A model generated the notes under the pieces. It saw only the letters and a list, made by a program, of their open reading frames with translations. It was not told where the DNA came from and did no database searches. DNA of 59,919 bases from an uncultured Planktomarina sp. (GTDB lineage Bacteria > Pseudomonadota > Alphaproteobacteria > Rhodobacterales > Rhodobacteraceae): the NCBI GenBank assembly GCA_913047725.1, contig CAJWTH010000002.1, positions 1-59,919 of the forward strand, read 5' to 3'. The translations under genes and the position numbers were made by a program. Below are positions 20,965 through 31,112 of the stretch, one piece after another (within the stretch, counting starts at the first letter, position 1; every line of letters starts with the position of its first letter).

Positions 20965-21133
20965 TTAGCATGCAGCAATAGTTACCAAAACCCCAATGGT
21001 GGGAATGCCATTTGGAAAGTCTTTAAAAATAAGCCATCCATAAAGTGTGGCAAAAGTAATTTGGAGATAATGCAATGTTGGGATATGGAGAGCCTATGGG
21101 TTAGGCCCAATGAGCATTGTCATGGTAGATGTC
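20965..21133 (-). pseudogene. C-terminal remnant of an EamA/DMT transporter
   Basis: Minus-strand translation ALHIPTLHYLQITFATLYGWLIFKDFPNGIPTIGVLVTIAAC*, with an in-frame TAG (21094-21096) upstream; resembles the conserved LQYLQ..FATL.GWLIFGD.P EamA C-terminus. Confidence 0.7.
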
Positions 21134-21152
21134 ACTTTTTTGTGAAACTATT

Positions 21153-22526
21153 TTAGCAATTTGGTAGGTTAACCGCGAGACCACCCTGCGATGTCTCTTT
21201 GTATTTTTCATGCATGTCTTTTCCAGTTTGCCGCATTGTTTCGATGCAGGCGTCTAGAGGCACTAGGTGCGTGCCATCTCCACGCATTGCGAGGCTTGCA
21301 GCGGAAACCGCCTTTATACAACCAAGGCCATTACGCTCGATGCACGGCACCTGCACCAAACCTTTTATTGGGTCGCAAGTCATACCAAGGTGATGTTCCA
21401 GAGCAATCTCTGCAGCATTTTCAACCTGCGCAGGCGAACCGCCCAAAACTGCACAGAGCCCTGCGGCTGCCATGGCGGCGGCGCTACCTACTTCAGCTTG
21501 GCAGCCACATTCTGCACCTGAAATACTTGCATTGAACTTTATTATGCCACCGATTGCAGCAGCTGTTAGCAAAAAGTCGGAAACTTTTTGGTTATTGGCG
21601 CCTGGGACATGATCTAGCCAATAGCGAATTGTGGCTGGGATTACACCGGCTGCTCCATTGGTGGGTGCTGTAACCACCTGACCTCCAGCCGCATTTTCTT
21701 CATTTACGGCCATTGCGTAGACACTCATCCAATCATTGATTGTATGTGGTGCCGAAAGATTGACGCCGCGTTCTGATACTAGTGAGTCGTGAATGCCTTT
21801 AGCGCGGCGCTTCACATTTAAACCTCCTGGCAAAATACCATCTGTGATCAACCCGCGGTCAATGCAGGAACTCATAACATCCCAGATTTCAGCAAGACCT
21901 CGGTCTAGTTCGAACGCACTCCGACGGCTCAGTTCGTTTTCTCGCTTAATTTCTGTTATTGATTTTCCTGTTTTGACACATATTTCCAATAGTGCAGAAG
22001 CAGTTTCAAATTCATGAGGATAGTGAGCCAGGTCACCGACAGCACGCCCACTCGTCATCTCTTCTTCAGTGACAACAAAGCCGCCACCGACTGAATAATA
22101 GGTCTGCTGCATCAGAACGTCACCTTGCTGATCTGTTGCAATCAAGATCAATCCATTTGCGTGACCTGGAAGTGCAGGGCCATAATCAAAGAGAATATCA
22201 CTGGCTGGATCAATTTTCATTTGTGGCAAGCCGTCTGGGTTTACTACTTTATCGTTTTTGATCAGACTGAGCGCTTTTTCGCCTTCGCTAGCGTTGAACG
22301 TCGCAGGTCGAAATCCAGCTAAACCTAATAAAATCGCTCGATCTGTTGCGTGTCCAATACCAGTAAAGGCTAATGAGCCATGGAGTTGGGCGCGGAGGCC
22401 GGTAGGTTCAAAAAGACTTTCTCGGAGAAGATCAAGAAACATGCCCGCAGCTAGCATCGGTCCCATGGTGTGTGATGAACTGGGGCCTATCCCAACCTTG
22501 AACATGTCAAATACAGATAAAAACAT
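21153..22526 (-). CDS. sdaA: L-serine ammonia-lyase
   Basis: MFLSVFDMFKVGIGPSSSHTMGPM; GAECGCQAEVGSAAAMAAAGL; HHLGMTCDPIKGLVQVPCIERN. Confidence 0.95.
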   Translation of the reverse strand: MFLSVFDMFKVGIGPSSSHTMGPMLAAGMFLDLLRESLFEPTGLRAQLHGSLAFTGIGHATDRAILLGLAGFRPATFNASEGEKALSLIKNDKVVNPDGLPQMKIDPASDILFDYGPALPGHANGLILIATDQQGDVLMQQTYYSVGGGFVVTEEEMTSGRAVGDLAHYPHEFETASALLEICVKTGKSITEIKRENELSRRSAFELDRGLAEIWDVMSSCIDRGLITDGILPGGLNVKRRAKGIHDSLVSERGVNLSAPHTINDWMSVYAMAVNEENAAGGQVVTAPTNGAAGVIPATIRYWLDHVPGANNQKVSDFLLTAAAIGGIIKFNASISGAECGCQAEVGSAAAMAAAGLCAVLGGSPAQVENAAEIALEHHLGMTCDPIKGLVQVPCIERNGLGCIKAVSAASLAMRGDGTHLVPLDACIETMRQTGKDMHEKYKETSQGGLAVNLPNC

Positions 22527-22698
22527 TTTTGACCCCAAACACCTTACCTGCCGCGTTGACCACGTTTGGCTTAAATACGCCGGTGAAAATGCGACCTATT
22601 TAGTGAATTACGCGCCGATAGTAAGGAAAGCTTTTTAAATCATAACTCATCTTGTATGTGGTTCTGTGTATCAGAAAAAAATTAAGGATTCGTGTGCT

Positions 22699-23433
22699 AT
22701 GCCCTCTGATTTATCTTTGAGTGATAAAGCAAAACTTGTGGCGGCCAAAAGAGCTTGTGAATTTGTACACGATGGAATGAAATTGGGTCTCGGTACTGGT
22801 TCTACCGCGGCCTGGATGGTGCGGTGCCTTGCTGAGCGCGTAAATAAAGAGGGCCTTAAGGTAAAAGGGGTACCGACATCTATCCAAACTGCTGATTTGG
22901 CTGAAGAGCTTGGAATTGAAGTTATAACTTTAGACTCGGCTGGCCAGTTGGATTTGACCATAGATGGCACAGATGAGTTTGATGGTGATCTGAATTTAAT
23001 CAAAGGTGGTGGGGGAGCATTACTAAGAGAAAAAATAGTTGCCACTGCAAGTGACAAAATAATTGTGATAGCAGATAATGGTAAACATGTTGAGCGGTTG
23101 GGTAGGTTTCCGTTGCCGGTTGAGGTGCTCAGTTTTGGTTTGAAATCTTCGCAATTTTTGATACGGTCCTTATTGGAATCTCAAAATGTGGATAGCCGAA
23201 TAATCAAAACTAGAATGCTGGATAACGTACCTTTTGTGACTGATGAGGGTAATTATATTCTTGATCTTTATCTGGGTCAGATTGGTGACGTAGCTGCCTT
23301 AAACTTAGCCCTAAACCAGATACCTGGCGTGGTTGAGAATGGATTATTTGTAGGACTTTGTGATATGGTAATTGTGGGTTCGCCGGATGGTACGGTGACG
23401 GAAAAAACTAAAGGTCCAAATTTGAAATTGTAG
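22699..23433 (+). CDS. rpiA: ribose-5-phosphate isomerase A
   Basis: GLGTGSTAAWMV, TIDGTDEFDGDLNLIKGGGGALLREKIVA. Confidence 0.95.
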   Translation: MPSDLSLSDKAKLVAAKRACEFVHDGMKLGLGTGSTAAWMVRCLAERVNKEGLKVKGVPTSIQTADLAEELGIEVITLDSAGQLDLTIDGTDEFDGDLNLIKGGGGALLREKIVATASDKIIVIADNGKHVERLGRFPLPVEVLSFGLKSSQFLIRSLLESQNVDSRIIKTRMLDNVPFVTDEGNYILDLYLGQIGDVAALNLALNQIPGVVENGLFVGLCDMVIVGSPDGTVTEKTKGPNLKL

Positions 23434-23480
23434 GGGCAGATTATCAAGTATGTTATTATTAATTATATTGGGTGTCGCTG

Positions 23481-24839
23481 ATGTCCTTTGATTTTGATCT
23501 TTTCGTCATTGGTGGCGGTTCGGGTGGCGTCCGCGCAGCACGAGTTGCAGCGTCGGATGCTGGAGCTAAAGTGGGGCTGGCTGAGGAAAGCCGCTATGGG
23601 GGAACCTGTGTTATTCGCGGCTGTGTTCCAAAGAAATTAATGGTCTTTGCGTCGACCTATTCTCTCGCCATGGATCAGGCGATGGCTTACGGATGGGATA
23701 TTAAAACTGGTGGATTTCATTGGTCAGCTTTCCGTTCTAAATTAGAAGGAGAGTTAGATCGTTTGGAAGGCGTCTATCGCAACCTACTGAAAAAGTCTGG
23801 CGTAAAAACCTATGATTTTCGTGCCACTGTGGTGGGACCGAACACGGTCCGCTTGGCAGACGGCCGTGAATTTACTGCTAAAATAATCCTACTGGCTACT
23901 GGGGGCTGGCCATCCCTCCCAAATATTCCGGGTACTGAGCATGCAATTACCTCTAATGAAATATTCCATCTTGATGCCCTACCCAAACGCATCTTGATCG
24001 TTGGGGGTGGGTACATTGCCTGTGAGTTTGCCGGAATTCTAAATGGCCTCGGTGTCGACACCCATCTTTGGTATAGGGGGACGCAAGTGCTGCGTGGATT
24101 TGACGTTGAGGCATGTGATGTTATCGCTAAAGGCATGCAAGAGCGTGGAATTTCAATCCTTACCGAAACAAATCTCGCAAAAATTGAAAAAAGTTCTGAC
24201 AGTTTTAAGGTTACTGATACGCATGCGCGGGAAGCAAGTTTTGATCTAGTGATGTGTGCAACTGGGCGTACACCTAATAGTGGCGGTCTTGGGCTGGAAA
24301 AACTGGGGATTACTCTGGACCGTGCCGGGGCCGTTAAAGTGGATGCTTATTCCAAGACTTCCTTGCCTTCAGTCTACGCGATTGGTGATGTGACTAACCG
24401 AATAAACCTCACGCCCGTGGCTATTCGCGAGGGGATGGCCTTCGTTGAGACAGCTTTCAAAGACAATCCCACTCCGCCAGACCATAGTTTGATACCATCG
24501 GCAGTTTTTACTCAGCCGGAATATGGAACAATTGGATTGAGTGAAGAGGATGCCCGCAATCAAGAGCCTATTGAAGTTTACGCCACGACCTTTAAACCCA
24601 TGAACACTGCATTTATTGCGGATCCACAAATTGTGTTGATGAAACTTGTTGTAAGCCAAGCGACGCGCAAAATTTTGGGTTGTCATATTGTTGCGGATGG
24701 AGCAGGCGAAATGATTCAAATGGCGGGTATTGCTGTAAAGATGGGTGCCACAAAAGAAGATTTCGATAGGGTTTGCGCTGTCCACCCAACAATGTCAGAA
24801 GAGTTAGTAACAATGAAATCTCCAGTGCGTAAGGGTTGA
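23481..24839 (+). CDS. gor: glutathione-disulfide reductase
   Basis: GGGSGGVRAARVA, YGGTCVIRGCVPKKLM redox-active disulfide, CAVHPTMSEELVTM. Confidence 0.94.
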   Translation: MSFDFDLFVIGGGSGGVRAARVAASDAGAKVGLAEESRYGGTCVIRGCVPKKLMVFASTYSLAMDQAMAYGWDIKTGGFHWSAFRSKLEGELDRLEGVYRNLLKKSGVKTYDFRATVVGPNTVRLADGREFTAKIILLATGGWPSLPNIPGTEHAITSNEIFHLDALPKRILIVGGGYIACEFAGILNGLGVDTHLWYRGTQVLRGFDVEACDVIAKGMQERGISILTETNLAKIEKSSDSFKVTDTHAREASFDLVMCATGRTPNSGGLGLEKLGITLDRAGAVKVDAYSKTSLPSVYAIGDVTNRINLTPVAIREGMAFVETAFKDNPTPPDHSLIPSAVFTQPEYGTIGLSEEDARNQEPIEVYATTFKPMNTAFIADPQIVLMKLVVSQATRKILGCHIVADGAGEMIQMAGIAVKMGATKEDFDRVCAVHPTMSEELVTMKSPVRKG

Positions 24840-24902
24840 AAACTTTAAAGTTAAGCACAGGTATGATAAACACGCACACAGATGGTAAAGGGAATTTGCT
24901 GA

Positions 24903-26072
24903 ATGGCAGACAATAATGGTGGACCTTGGGGCGGCGGCGGTAGCGGCGGTGATAAGGGTAATAAGAATGGTGGCGGTAATGGGCGCAAGCCAGATACCCC
25001 ACAAATCCCTGAAATTGATGAACTGATGCGTAAGGGCCAAGAGCAATTGCGTGTGCTGATGGGCGGCAAAGGCAGAGGAGGCGGTGGTGCCTCGGGTGAT
25101 GGTGGAGCAGGTCTGCCCCGTGGGACATTTTTGTTTGCAGGGCTAGCAGCTGTGGTTCTGTGGTTGTTTGCTTCCTTCTACACCGTAAAGCCTGAAGAAC
25201 AGTCTGTTGAATTGTTTTTGGGTGAATTTAACCAAATTGGCACCAACGGCCTGAATTTCGCGCCTTGGCCGCTTGTAACTTATGAAAAATTTAATGTCAC
25301 AACAAACCGGACAGAGTCTCTGGGTATTAATGGTAGTCGTGATAGTGGCTTAGGTTTAATGCTGACCACTGATGAAAATATCGTAGATATCGATTTTCAA
25401 GTGGTATGGAATATCAAAAATGCGCGTGACTTCCTGTTTAGTCTAAAAGAGCCTGAACTTTCCGTGCGTGCCATTTCAGAGGCCGCAATGCGTGAGGTGA
25501 TTGCACAGTCGGAGTTAGCCCCAATTTTGAACCGAGACCGTGCGGCCATCGAGGCAAATGTACGCCAGCTAATTCAGAAAACGCTTGACCAGCGTAAGAC
25601 CGGTATTTCGGTCCTTCGTGTTAACTTTAACAAAGTTGACCCTCCAAGCCGACAAGTAATTGTAACAGCTGTTGATGGATCGCAGAAACGAGTTTCTGTG
25701 ATTGATGCTTTCCGCGATGTTCAAGCAGCAGAGCAGGAACGGGATCAACGTGAAAGACAAGCAGATGCGTACGCCAACCAACGCTTGGCCCAGGCTCGTG
25801 GTGCTGGCGCGGAAATTTTGGAAGCGGCTGAAGGCTATCGCGCTAAGGTTGTTAACGCTGCCTTGGGTGAAGCCAGCCGTTTTTCGGCGGTATTAAAAGA
25901 ATATAAAGTGGCGCCAGAGGTAACACGCCGCCGCCTCTACATTGAAACTTTAGAAAAGGTTTTGGCAAACGTAGATAAAATTATAATGGACAATGGTGAG
26001 GGAGGGTCTGGTGTTGTGCCATATTTACCTCTCAACGAATTGCGGAAAAACTCACAAGGAGGATCGAACTGA
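24903..26072 (+). CDS. hflK: FtsH protease activity modulator HflK
   Basis: Gly-rich N-terminus, single TM, SPFH/band-7 domain; overlaps hflC. Confidence 0.93.
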   Translation: MADNNGGPWGGGGSGGDKGNKNGGGNGRKPDTPQIPEIDELMRKGQEQLRVLMGGKGRGGGGASGDGGAGLPRGTFLFAGLAAVVLWLFASFYTVKPEEQSVELFLGEFNQIGTNGLNFAPWPLVTYEKFNVTTNRTESLGINGSRDSGLGLMLTTDENIVDIDFQVVWNIKNARDFLFSLKEPELSVRAISEAAMREVIAQSELAPILNRDRAAIEANVRQLIQKTLDQRKTGISVLRVNFNKVDPPSRQVIVTAVDGSQKRVSVIDAFRDVQAAEQERDQRERQADAYANQRLAQARGAGAEILEAAEGYRAKVVNAALGEASRFSAVLKEYKVAPEVTRRRLYIETLEKVLANVDKIIMDNGEGGSGVVPYLPLNELRKNSQGGSN

Positions 26073-26959
26073 TGTCAATGAAATTTCGTATAGCAGTTAT
26101 ATCTGCCGTTGTAATTGTGGTCGTGGGTTTGATGTCTTTGTTTATTGTGGATGAGCGCGAGAAGGCGCTGGTACTACGATTTGGTCAGATCAAACAAGTC
26201 AAGACAGAGCCTGGCTTGGGCTTTAAGTTTCCGTGGTTGGATCAAGTAGTTCGATTTGAGGATCGAATTCTGCAACTTGAAACTCCACTTATTGAGGTAA
26301 CACCGGCCGATGATCGGCGCCTTGAGGTGGATGCCTTTGTTATGTACCGGATAGTTGATATTGTGCAATTCAGGCAGGCCATGGGTGCGGGTGGTGAGCG
26401 CGAGGCCAGTATTCAGCTGAACGACATTTTAGATGGCCAAATCCGGGCAGTTCTGGGTGCGGATGGTGTTACTTCCAACGCAATTCTTTCGCCAGAAAGA
26501 GCGTCCCTGATGGAAAGCATTCGGGTGGCCGCACAAGTTCGTGCTAAAGACCTCGGACTAGACGTGGTTGACGTAAGACTGCGCCAAACAAACCTTCCTG
26601 AACAAAACTTTGACGCGACATTGCAACGAATGATTGCTGAAAGGGAGCGTGAGGCAACTGATGAGCGCGCGCGTGGCCGCGAAGCAGCTCAACGCGTCAC
26701 CGCCGTCGCTGATCGTACTTATGAAGAGTTACTTTCAGAGGCGCGTAAGGATGGATTGATTATCGAGGGTGAGGCCGATGCCGAGCGGACGAGAATTTTG
26801 GCAGAAGCTTTTGGAGCTGATCCAGAGTTTTTTGATTTTTATAGATCTTTAAGGGCCTATGAAACTTCAATAAAGGCTGAAAATTCAACTTTAATCATAC
26901 CACCCGATCATGAGTTTTTGAATTACCTTCAGTCCTCTTCGCCGCGAAAAGATAAGTGA
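26072..26959 (+). CDS. hflC: protease modulator HflC
   Basis: LFIVDEREKALVLRFGQIKQVKTEPGLGFKFPW SPFH motif; follows hflK. Confidence 0.93.
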   Translation: MSMKFRIAVISAVVIVVVGLMSLFIVDEREKALVLRFGQIKQVKTEPGLGFKFPWLDQVVRFEDRILQLETPLIEVTPADDRRLEVDAFVMYRIVDIVQFRQAMGAGGEREASIQLNDILDGQIRAVLGADGVTSNAILSPERASLMESIRVAAQVRAKDLGLDVVDVRLRQTNLPEQNFDATLQRMIAEREREATDERARGREAAQRVTAVADRTYEELLSEARKDGLIIEGEADAERTRILAEAFGADPEFFDFYRSLRAYETSIKAENSTLIIPPDHEFLNYLQSSSPRKDK

Positions 26960-27141
26960 TTGAAAAATTAGTATTTGGCCTTGGTGCTGTATTAATTGTA
27001 GAGGGGCTGGTATATTTACTGGCCCCTAACGTTGTTAAAGATGTTCTTAAAGCGCTAGATTTGTTGTCTATAATGGATCGAAGAAAAATTGGGGCTCTAT
27101 TGGTAGTTGCCGGTTTTGTTTTAGTAGCATTGGTTACCTAA
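26956..27141 (+). CDS. DUF2065 family small membrane protein
   Basis: 61 aa, two TM; GTG start overlapping hflC stop; ALLVVAGFVLV pattern. Confidence 0.75.
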   Translation: MIEKLVFGLGAVLIVEGLVYLLAPNVVKDVLKALDLLSIMDRRKIGALLVVAGFVLVALVT

Positions 27142-27284
27142 ATTTTTATTTTTATTTTTCCCTTAAGTGCGCAACGCGACAGTATATACCATTGAGTTAA
27201 TCTTTTTTTGTACTACCTCTATCCTGATCTAAAAGTTGGGTCGTCTATCCGCTTAAGTAAGTTGTTTATAAAGAGGAGATACTG

Positions 27285-28769
27285 ATGAAATCTGCGGCCA
27301 TACCAGCGACTAATTCCTCCTATCAAAATCGAACCATCTGGCTTTCTTTTTTGATTTTTTTATTATTTTTCTTTCAGGCGACCCTGTCTTTCGCACAAAT
27401 GATGCCTAATAGTTTTGCTGATTTAGCAGAAAAAATTAGTCCGTCAGTAGTAAATATCACAACAACTACCGTGACTGCAGGCAAGGCAAATCAGGCTCCA
27501 CGAGGTATCGTGCCCGAAGGCTCGCCATTTGAAGAATTTTTTAAAGAATTTGATGACCGTCGCCGCGGTGGAAATCTAAGGCCACGCCGGTCTTCTGCGT
27601 TAGGTTCAGGCTTTGTAATTTCACCCAGTGGCTTCATTGTAACAAATAATCACGTAATCGATGGAGCTGATGAAATTCAGATAGAGTTTTTTTCCGGCAA
27701 AGTGCTGCCAGCAAAAGTAATTGGTACAGATAAAAATACTGACATCGCTGTGTTAAAGGTTGAGCCAGATCTGCCTCTAGAGTTTGTAGGTTTTGGCGAT
27801 AGTGACATCGCGCGGGTTGGTGATTGGGTGGTGGCAATGGGTAATCCAATGGGGCAAGGTTTTTCTGTGTCGGCAGGAATAGTGTCAGCGCGAAATAGAG
27901 CTTTAGCTGGTATTTATGACGATTACATACAGACTGACGCCGCTATAAACAGAGGAAACTCTGGTGGCCCATTGTTCAATTTGGAGGGGGATGTGGTAGG
28001 CGTAAATACAGCTATCTTATCGCCTAATGGAGGCTCGATTGGAATAGGGTTCTCCATGGCCTCTAATGTGGTTAGCCGAGTCACAGATCAACTGATTAAG
28101 TTTGGTGAGATCCGGAGAGGCTGGTTGGGTGTGCGTATCCAGGATTTGGACGAAGACCTCGTTGAAAGTATTGATGGCGTCGATCAGGTGGGTGGAGCGT
28201 TGGTCTCAGGCGTACCTGATGGGCCTGCTAAAGATGCGGGAATGAAGCAAAACGACGTGATCATGGTGTTTGATGGGCGCGAGGTTGAGGGTGTAAGAGA
28301 TCTAGTACAGACCGTAGGCAACACCGAAGTTGGTAAGGCCGTGGATGTTATCGTGGTACGAAATGGTAAGGAGGTCACTCTAAGTGTTACGCTAGGCCTA
28401 CGTGACGATGAGAAACTTGCCTCATCCGAAGATGTTCCTAAAAAAGAAACGGTACCCGAACCTCAGAAAAATTTTAAAGATCTAGGTATTACCTTGTCTA
28501 ATCTGACAGACGAAATTCGTTCGGGTCTTGGATTAAAGGATGAGTTGGAGGGTGTGGTTGTTATGGATGTTATTGAAACATCTGAAGCTTATGAAAAAGG
28601 ATTGCGCTCTGGTGATGTGATAGTTGAGGCAGGGCAAAGCAAAATTACTGCTATTTCTGAATTTGAAGATCAGGTAACTGCGACAAAAGAAGGTGGCCGT
28701 AAAACTATGTTACTTTTAGTGCGGCGAAATAGTGACCCAAGGTTTTTAGCCCTCACAATTCAAAAATAA
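27285..28769 (+). CDS. Do/DegP-like periplasmic serine endopeptidase
   Basis: GSGFVISPSGFIVTNNHVIDGA (His), DIAVLKV (Asp), NRGNSGGPLFN (Ser), two PDZ domains. Confidence 0.93.
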   Translation: MKSAAIPATNSSYQNRTIWLSFLIFLLFFFQATLSFAQMMPNSFADLAEKISPSVVNITTTTVTAGKANQAPRGIVPEGSPFEEFFKEFDDRRRGGNLRPRRSSALGSGFVISPSGFIVTNNHVIDGADEIQIEFFSGKVLPAKVIGTDKNTDIAVLKVEPDLPLEFVGFGDSDIARVGDWVVAMGNPMGQGFSVSAGIVSARNRALAGIYDDYIQTDAAINRGNSGGPLFNLEGDVVGVNTAILSPNGGSIGIGFSMASNVVSRVTDQLIKFGEIRRGWLGVRIQDLDEDLVESIDGVDQVGGALVSGVPDGPAKDAGMKQNDVIMVFDGREVEGVRDLVQTVGNTEVGKAVDVIVVRNGKEVTLSVTLGLRDDEKLASSEDVPKKETVPEPQKNFKDLGITLSNLTDEIRSGLGLKDELEGVVVMDVIETSEAYEKGLRSGDVIVEAGQSKITAISEFEDQVTATKEGGRKTMLLLVRRNSDPRFLALTIQK

Positions 28770-28807
28770 AAGAATGATTTAGTTTTTAATATCCTACGAC
28801 ATCGAAC

Positions 28808-29200
28808 TTAACTGTGTGCATCTGTGTCGCCTTCTTGGCTTCGTAGTAATTCGTCTAACATAGAGGAAATATCCTCTATGTTTTTAGCAATTATGTGGCA
28901 CACATCGCCATCTCGCTGAATGTGTCCGGTTATGCGAAGCATACGTCCTGAAATGATTGCGCGTCGGTAAGGTTCATAAAGTTTACGCCAAACAATAACG
29001 TTACAAATACCTGTCTCATCTTCAAGTGTTATAAAGATGACGCCATTAGCCGTTCCAGGTCTTTGCCTGACTAACACTAAACCAGCAACAACAACTTGTG
29101 CGCCATTGGGTGGTAAATCTAGCATTGAGTTAGGCAATGCAGCTGGTGGCTGGGGCCATTTATTTGGAGATGAAAAGTTCATAGAACAAAAGTAGAACAA
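28808..29200 (-). CDS. stand-alone OB-fold protein matching the C-terminus of error-prone DNA polymerase DnaE2 (probable remnant)
   Basis: VAGLVLVRQRPGTANGVIFITLEDETGICNVIVWRKLYEPYRR is the DnaE2 C-terminal OB signature; no polymerase domain precedes it. Confidence 0.75.
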   Translation of the reverse strand: MFYFCSMNFSSPNKWPQPPAALPNSMLDLPPNGAQVVVAGLVLVRQRPGTANGVIFITLEDETGICNVIVWRKLYEPYRRAIISGRMLRITGHIQRDGDVCHIIAKNIEDISSMLDELLRSQEGDTDAHS

Positions 29201-29383
29201 ATATAGTAAAGCACAAGTAAATTTCTGAATATTTTAGCCGCAGAGTAAATTAGCGCTATGGTATAAAAGCTATGAAATAGACAGTATTCATAATTATTTT
29301 TTATTATCTTCAGTTCTATCTTGATTTGGGTGCTGAGATTTCAGAATAAAAGAAAAAAAATGGACTAGAAATTTTGAAATTAA

Positions 29384-29746
<363 letters not shown>

Positions 29747-29778
29747 TATTATTGAGGCCTGCTTATTTAAAGGTACAG

Positions 29779-31041
29779 CTAAAGTGCTCGCCACCCTATG
29801 TCGCCACGGAAGAAGCCGTCAGGCCAATCAACTTCAACTACCATTTTATAGGCTTGGTTGCGGGCTTCTAACAATGTATCAGCGCGTGCTGTAACATTTA
29901 AAACCCGACCACCATTGGCCATAATCAGATCATCAGATTGGTTAGTACCAGCGTGAAAGCACATCGCTTTGGATGAGGTAGACAAATTATGCAAATTTCT
30001 GATTATACTACCTTTGCCATAAGCGCCTGGATAGCCTTTTGTGGCCATGACAACAGTCAAAGCATGGTCTTTAGCCCAATTTACAGTGATATTAGAAAGG
30101 TGGCCTTCGGCACAAGCCAGCATCAAGTCAAGTGCCTGGGCGCCAAGCCGCATCATCAAGACCTGACATTCCGGGTCACCAAAGCGTACATTATATTCAA
30201 CTAGCCTGGGGTTTTCGTCTTTTATCATTAGACCGGCGTAGAGTACGCCTCTATATGGTGTTCCGCGCCGTACTAATTCCGCAAGTGTAGGTTTAATTAT
30301 GTTTGACATAGCACTTTCTGCTACTTTTTTATTTAAAATTGGCGCTGGACTATAGGCACCCATGCCCCCAGTATTTTCTCCTGTGTCGCCATCGCCCACG
30401 CGTTTGTGATCTTGTGCAGTACCTATCTCTAAAACTTCATTGCCATCACATAAAACAAAATAGGAGGCTTCCTCACCTTCCATAAATTCTTCAATAATTA
30501 CTTCGCAGTCAGTATTATCAAGTTTACTTTCAAAAACATCATCAAGAGCATTTAATGCGTCTTGCAAAGTCATTGCCACTGTAACCCCTTTGCCTCCAGC
30601 TAATCCGTCCGCCTTTATGACGATAGGTGCGCCTACCAGTTGCACATAGTCTTTGGCATTTTGTATTTCTGTGAAGTACCGATAATCTGCTGTCGGAATA
30701 TTAGCTGTATCACAAATTGATTTGGTGAAAAACTTGGAGGCCTCAAGTTGTGCTGCCTTTTGGCTTGGACCAAAACACGATACGTTTGCAACTTGAAGTA
30801 CATCTGCTACGCCAGCAACAAGTGGGGCTTCAGGCCCAATAATAACAAAATCAATAGAGTTTGCCCTAACAAATTTTAATACGGCGGCACCATCTAAAAT
30901 GTTAAGAGTTACACATTGAGCAATTTTGGCTGTTCCGGGATTTCCTGGAGCAACAAACAGCTGGTCACATTTTGGATTTTGCGCTACAGCCCAAGCCAAA
31001 GAATGTTCGCGACCGCCTCCACCCAAGATTAGGATGTTCAA
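29779..31041 (-). CDS. purD: phosphoribosylamine-glycine ligase
   Basis: MNILILGGGGREHSLAWA; ADGLAGGKGVTVA; ARFGDPECQVLM-type motif (VRFGDPECQVLMMRL). Confidence 0.96.
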   Translation of the reverse strand: MNILILGGGGREHSLAWAVAQNPKCDQLFVAPGNPGTAKIAQCVTLNILDGAAVLKFVRANSIDFVIIGPEAPLVAGVADVLQVANVSCFGPSQKAAQLEASKFFTKSICDTANIPTADYRYFTEIQNAKDYVQLVGAPIVIKADGLAGGKGVTVAMTLQDALNALDDVFESKLDNTDCEVIIEEFMEGEEASYFVLCDGNEVLEIGTAQDHKRVGDGDTGENTGGMGAYSPAPILNKKVAESAMSNIIKPTLAELVRRGTPYRGVLYAGLMIKDENPRLVEYNVRFGDPECQVLMMRLGAQALDLMLACAEGHLSNITVNWAKDHALTVVMATKGYPGAYGKGSIIRNLHNLSTSSKAMCFHAGTNQSDDLIMANGGRVLNVTARADTLLEARNQAYKMVVEVDWPDGFFRGDIGWRAL

Positions 31042-31112
31042 AGCTTATACTCCTCTTGGCCTTTGTTCACTGTCGTTCTAGGCTGCATTAAATATAGTCA
31101 CAAGGTATCACA

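Noticed and set aside
24613-25128. 171-aa minus-strand ORF, His/Pro/Leu-rich
   Set aside because: Antisense to the end of gor and the Gly-rich start of hflK; the composition is an artefact of the opposite strand.
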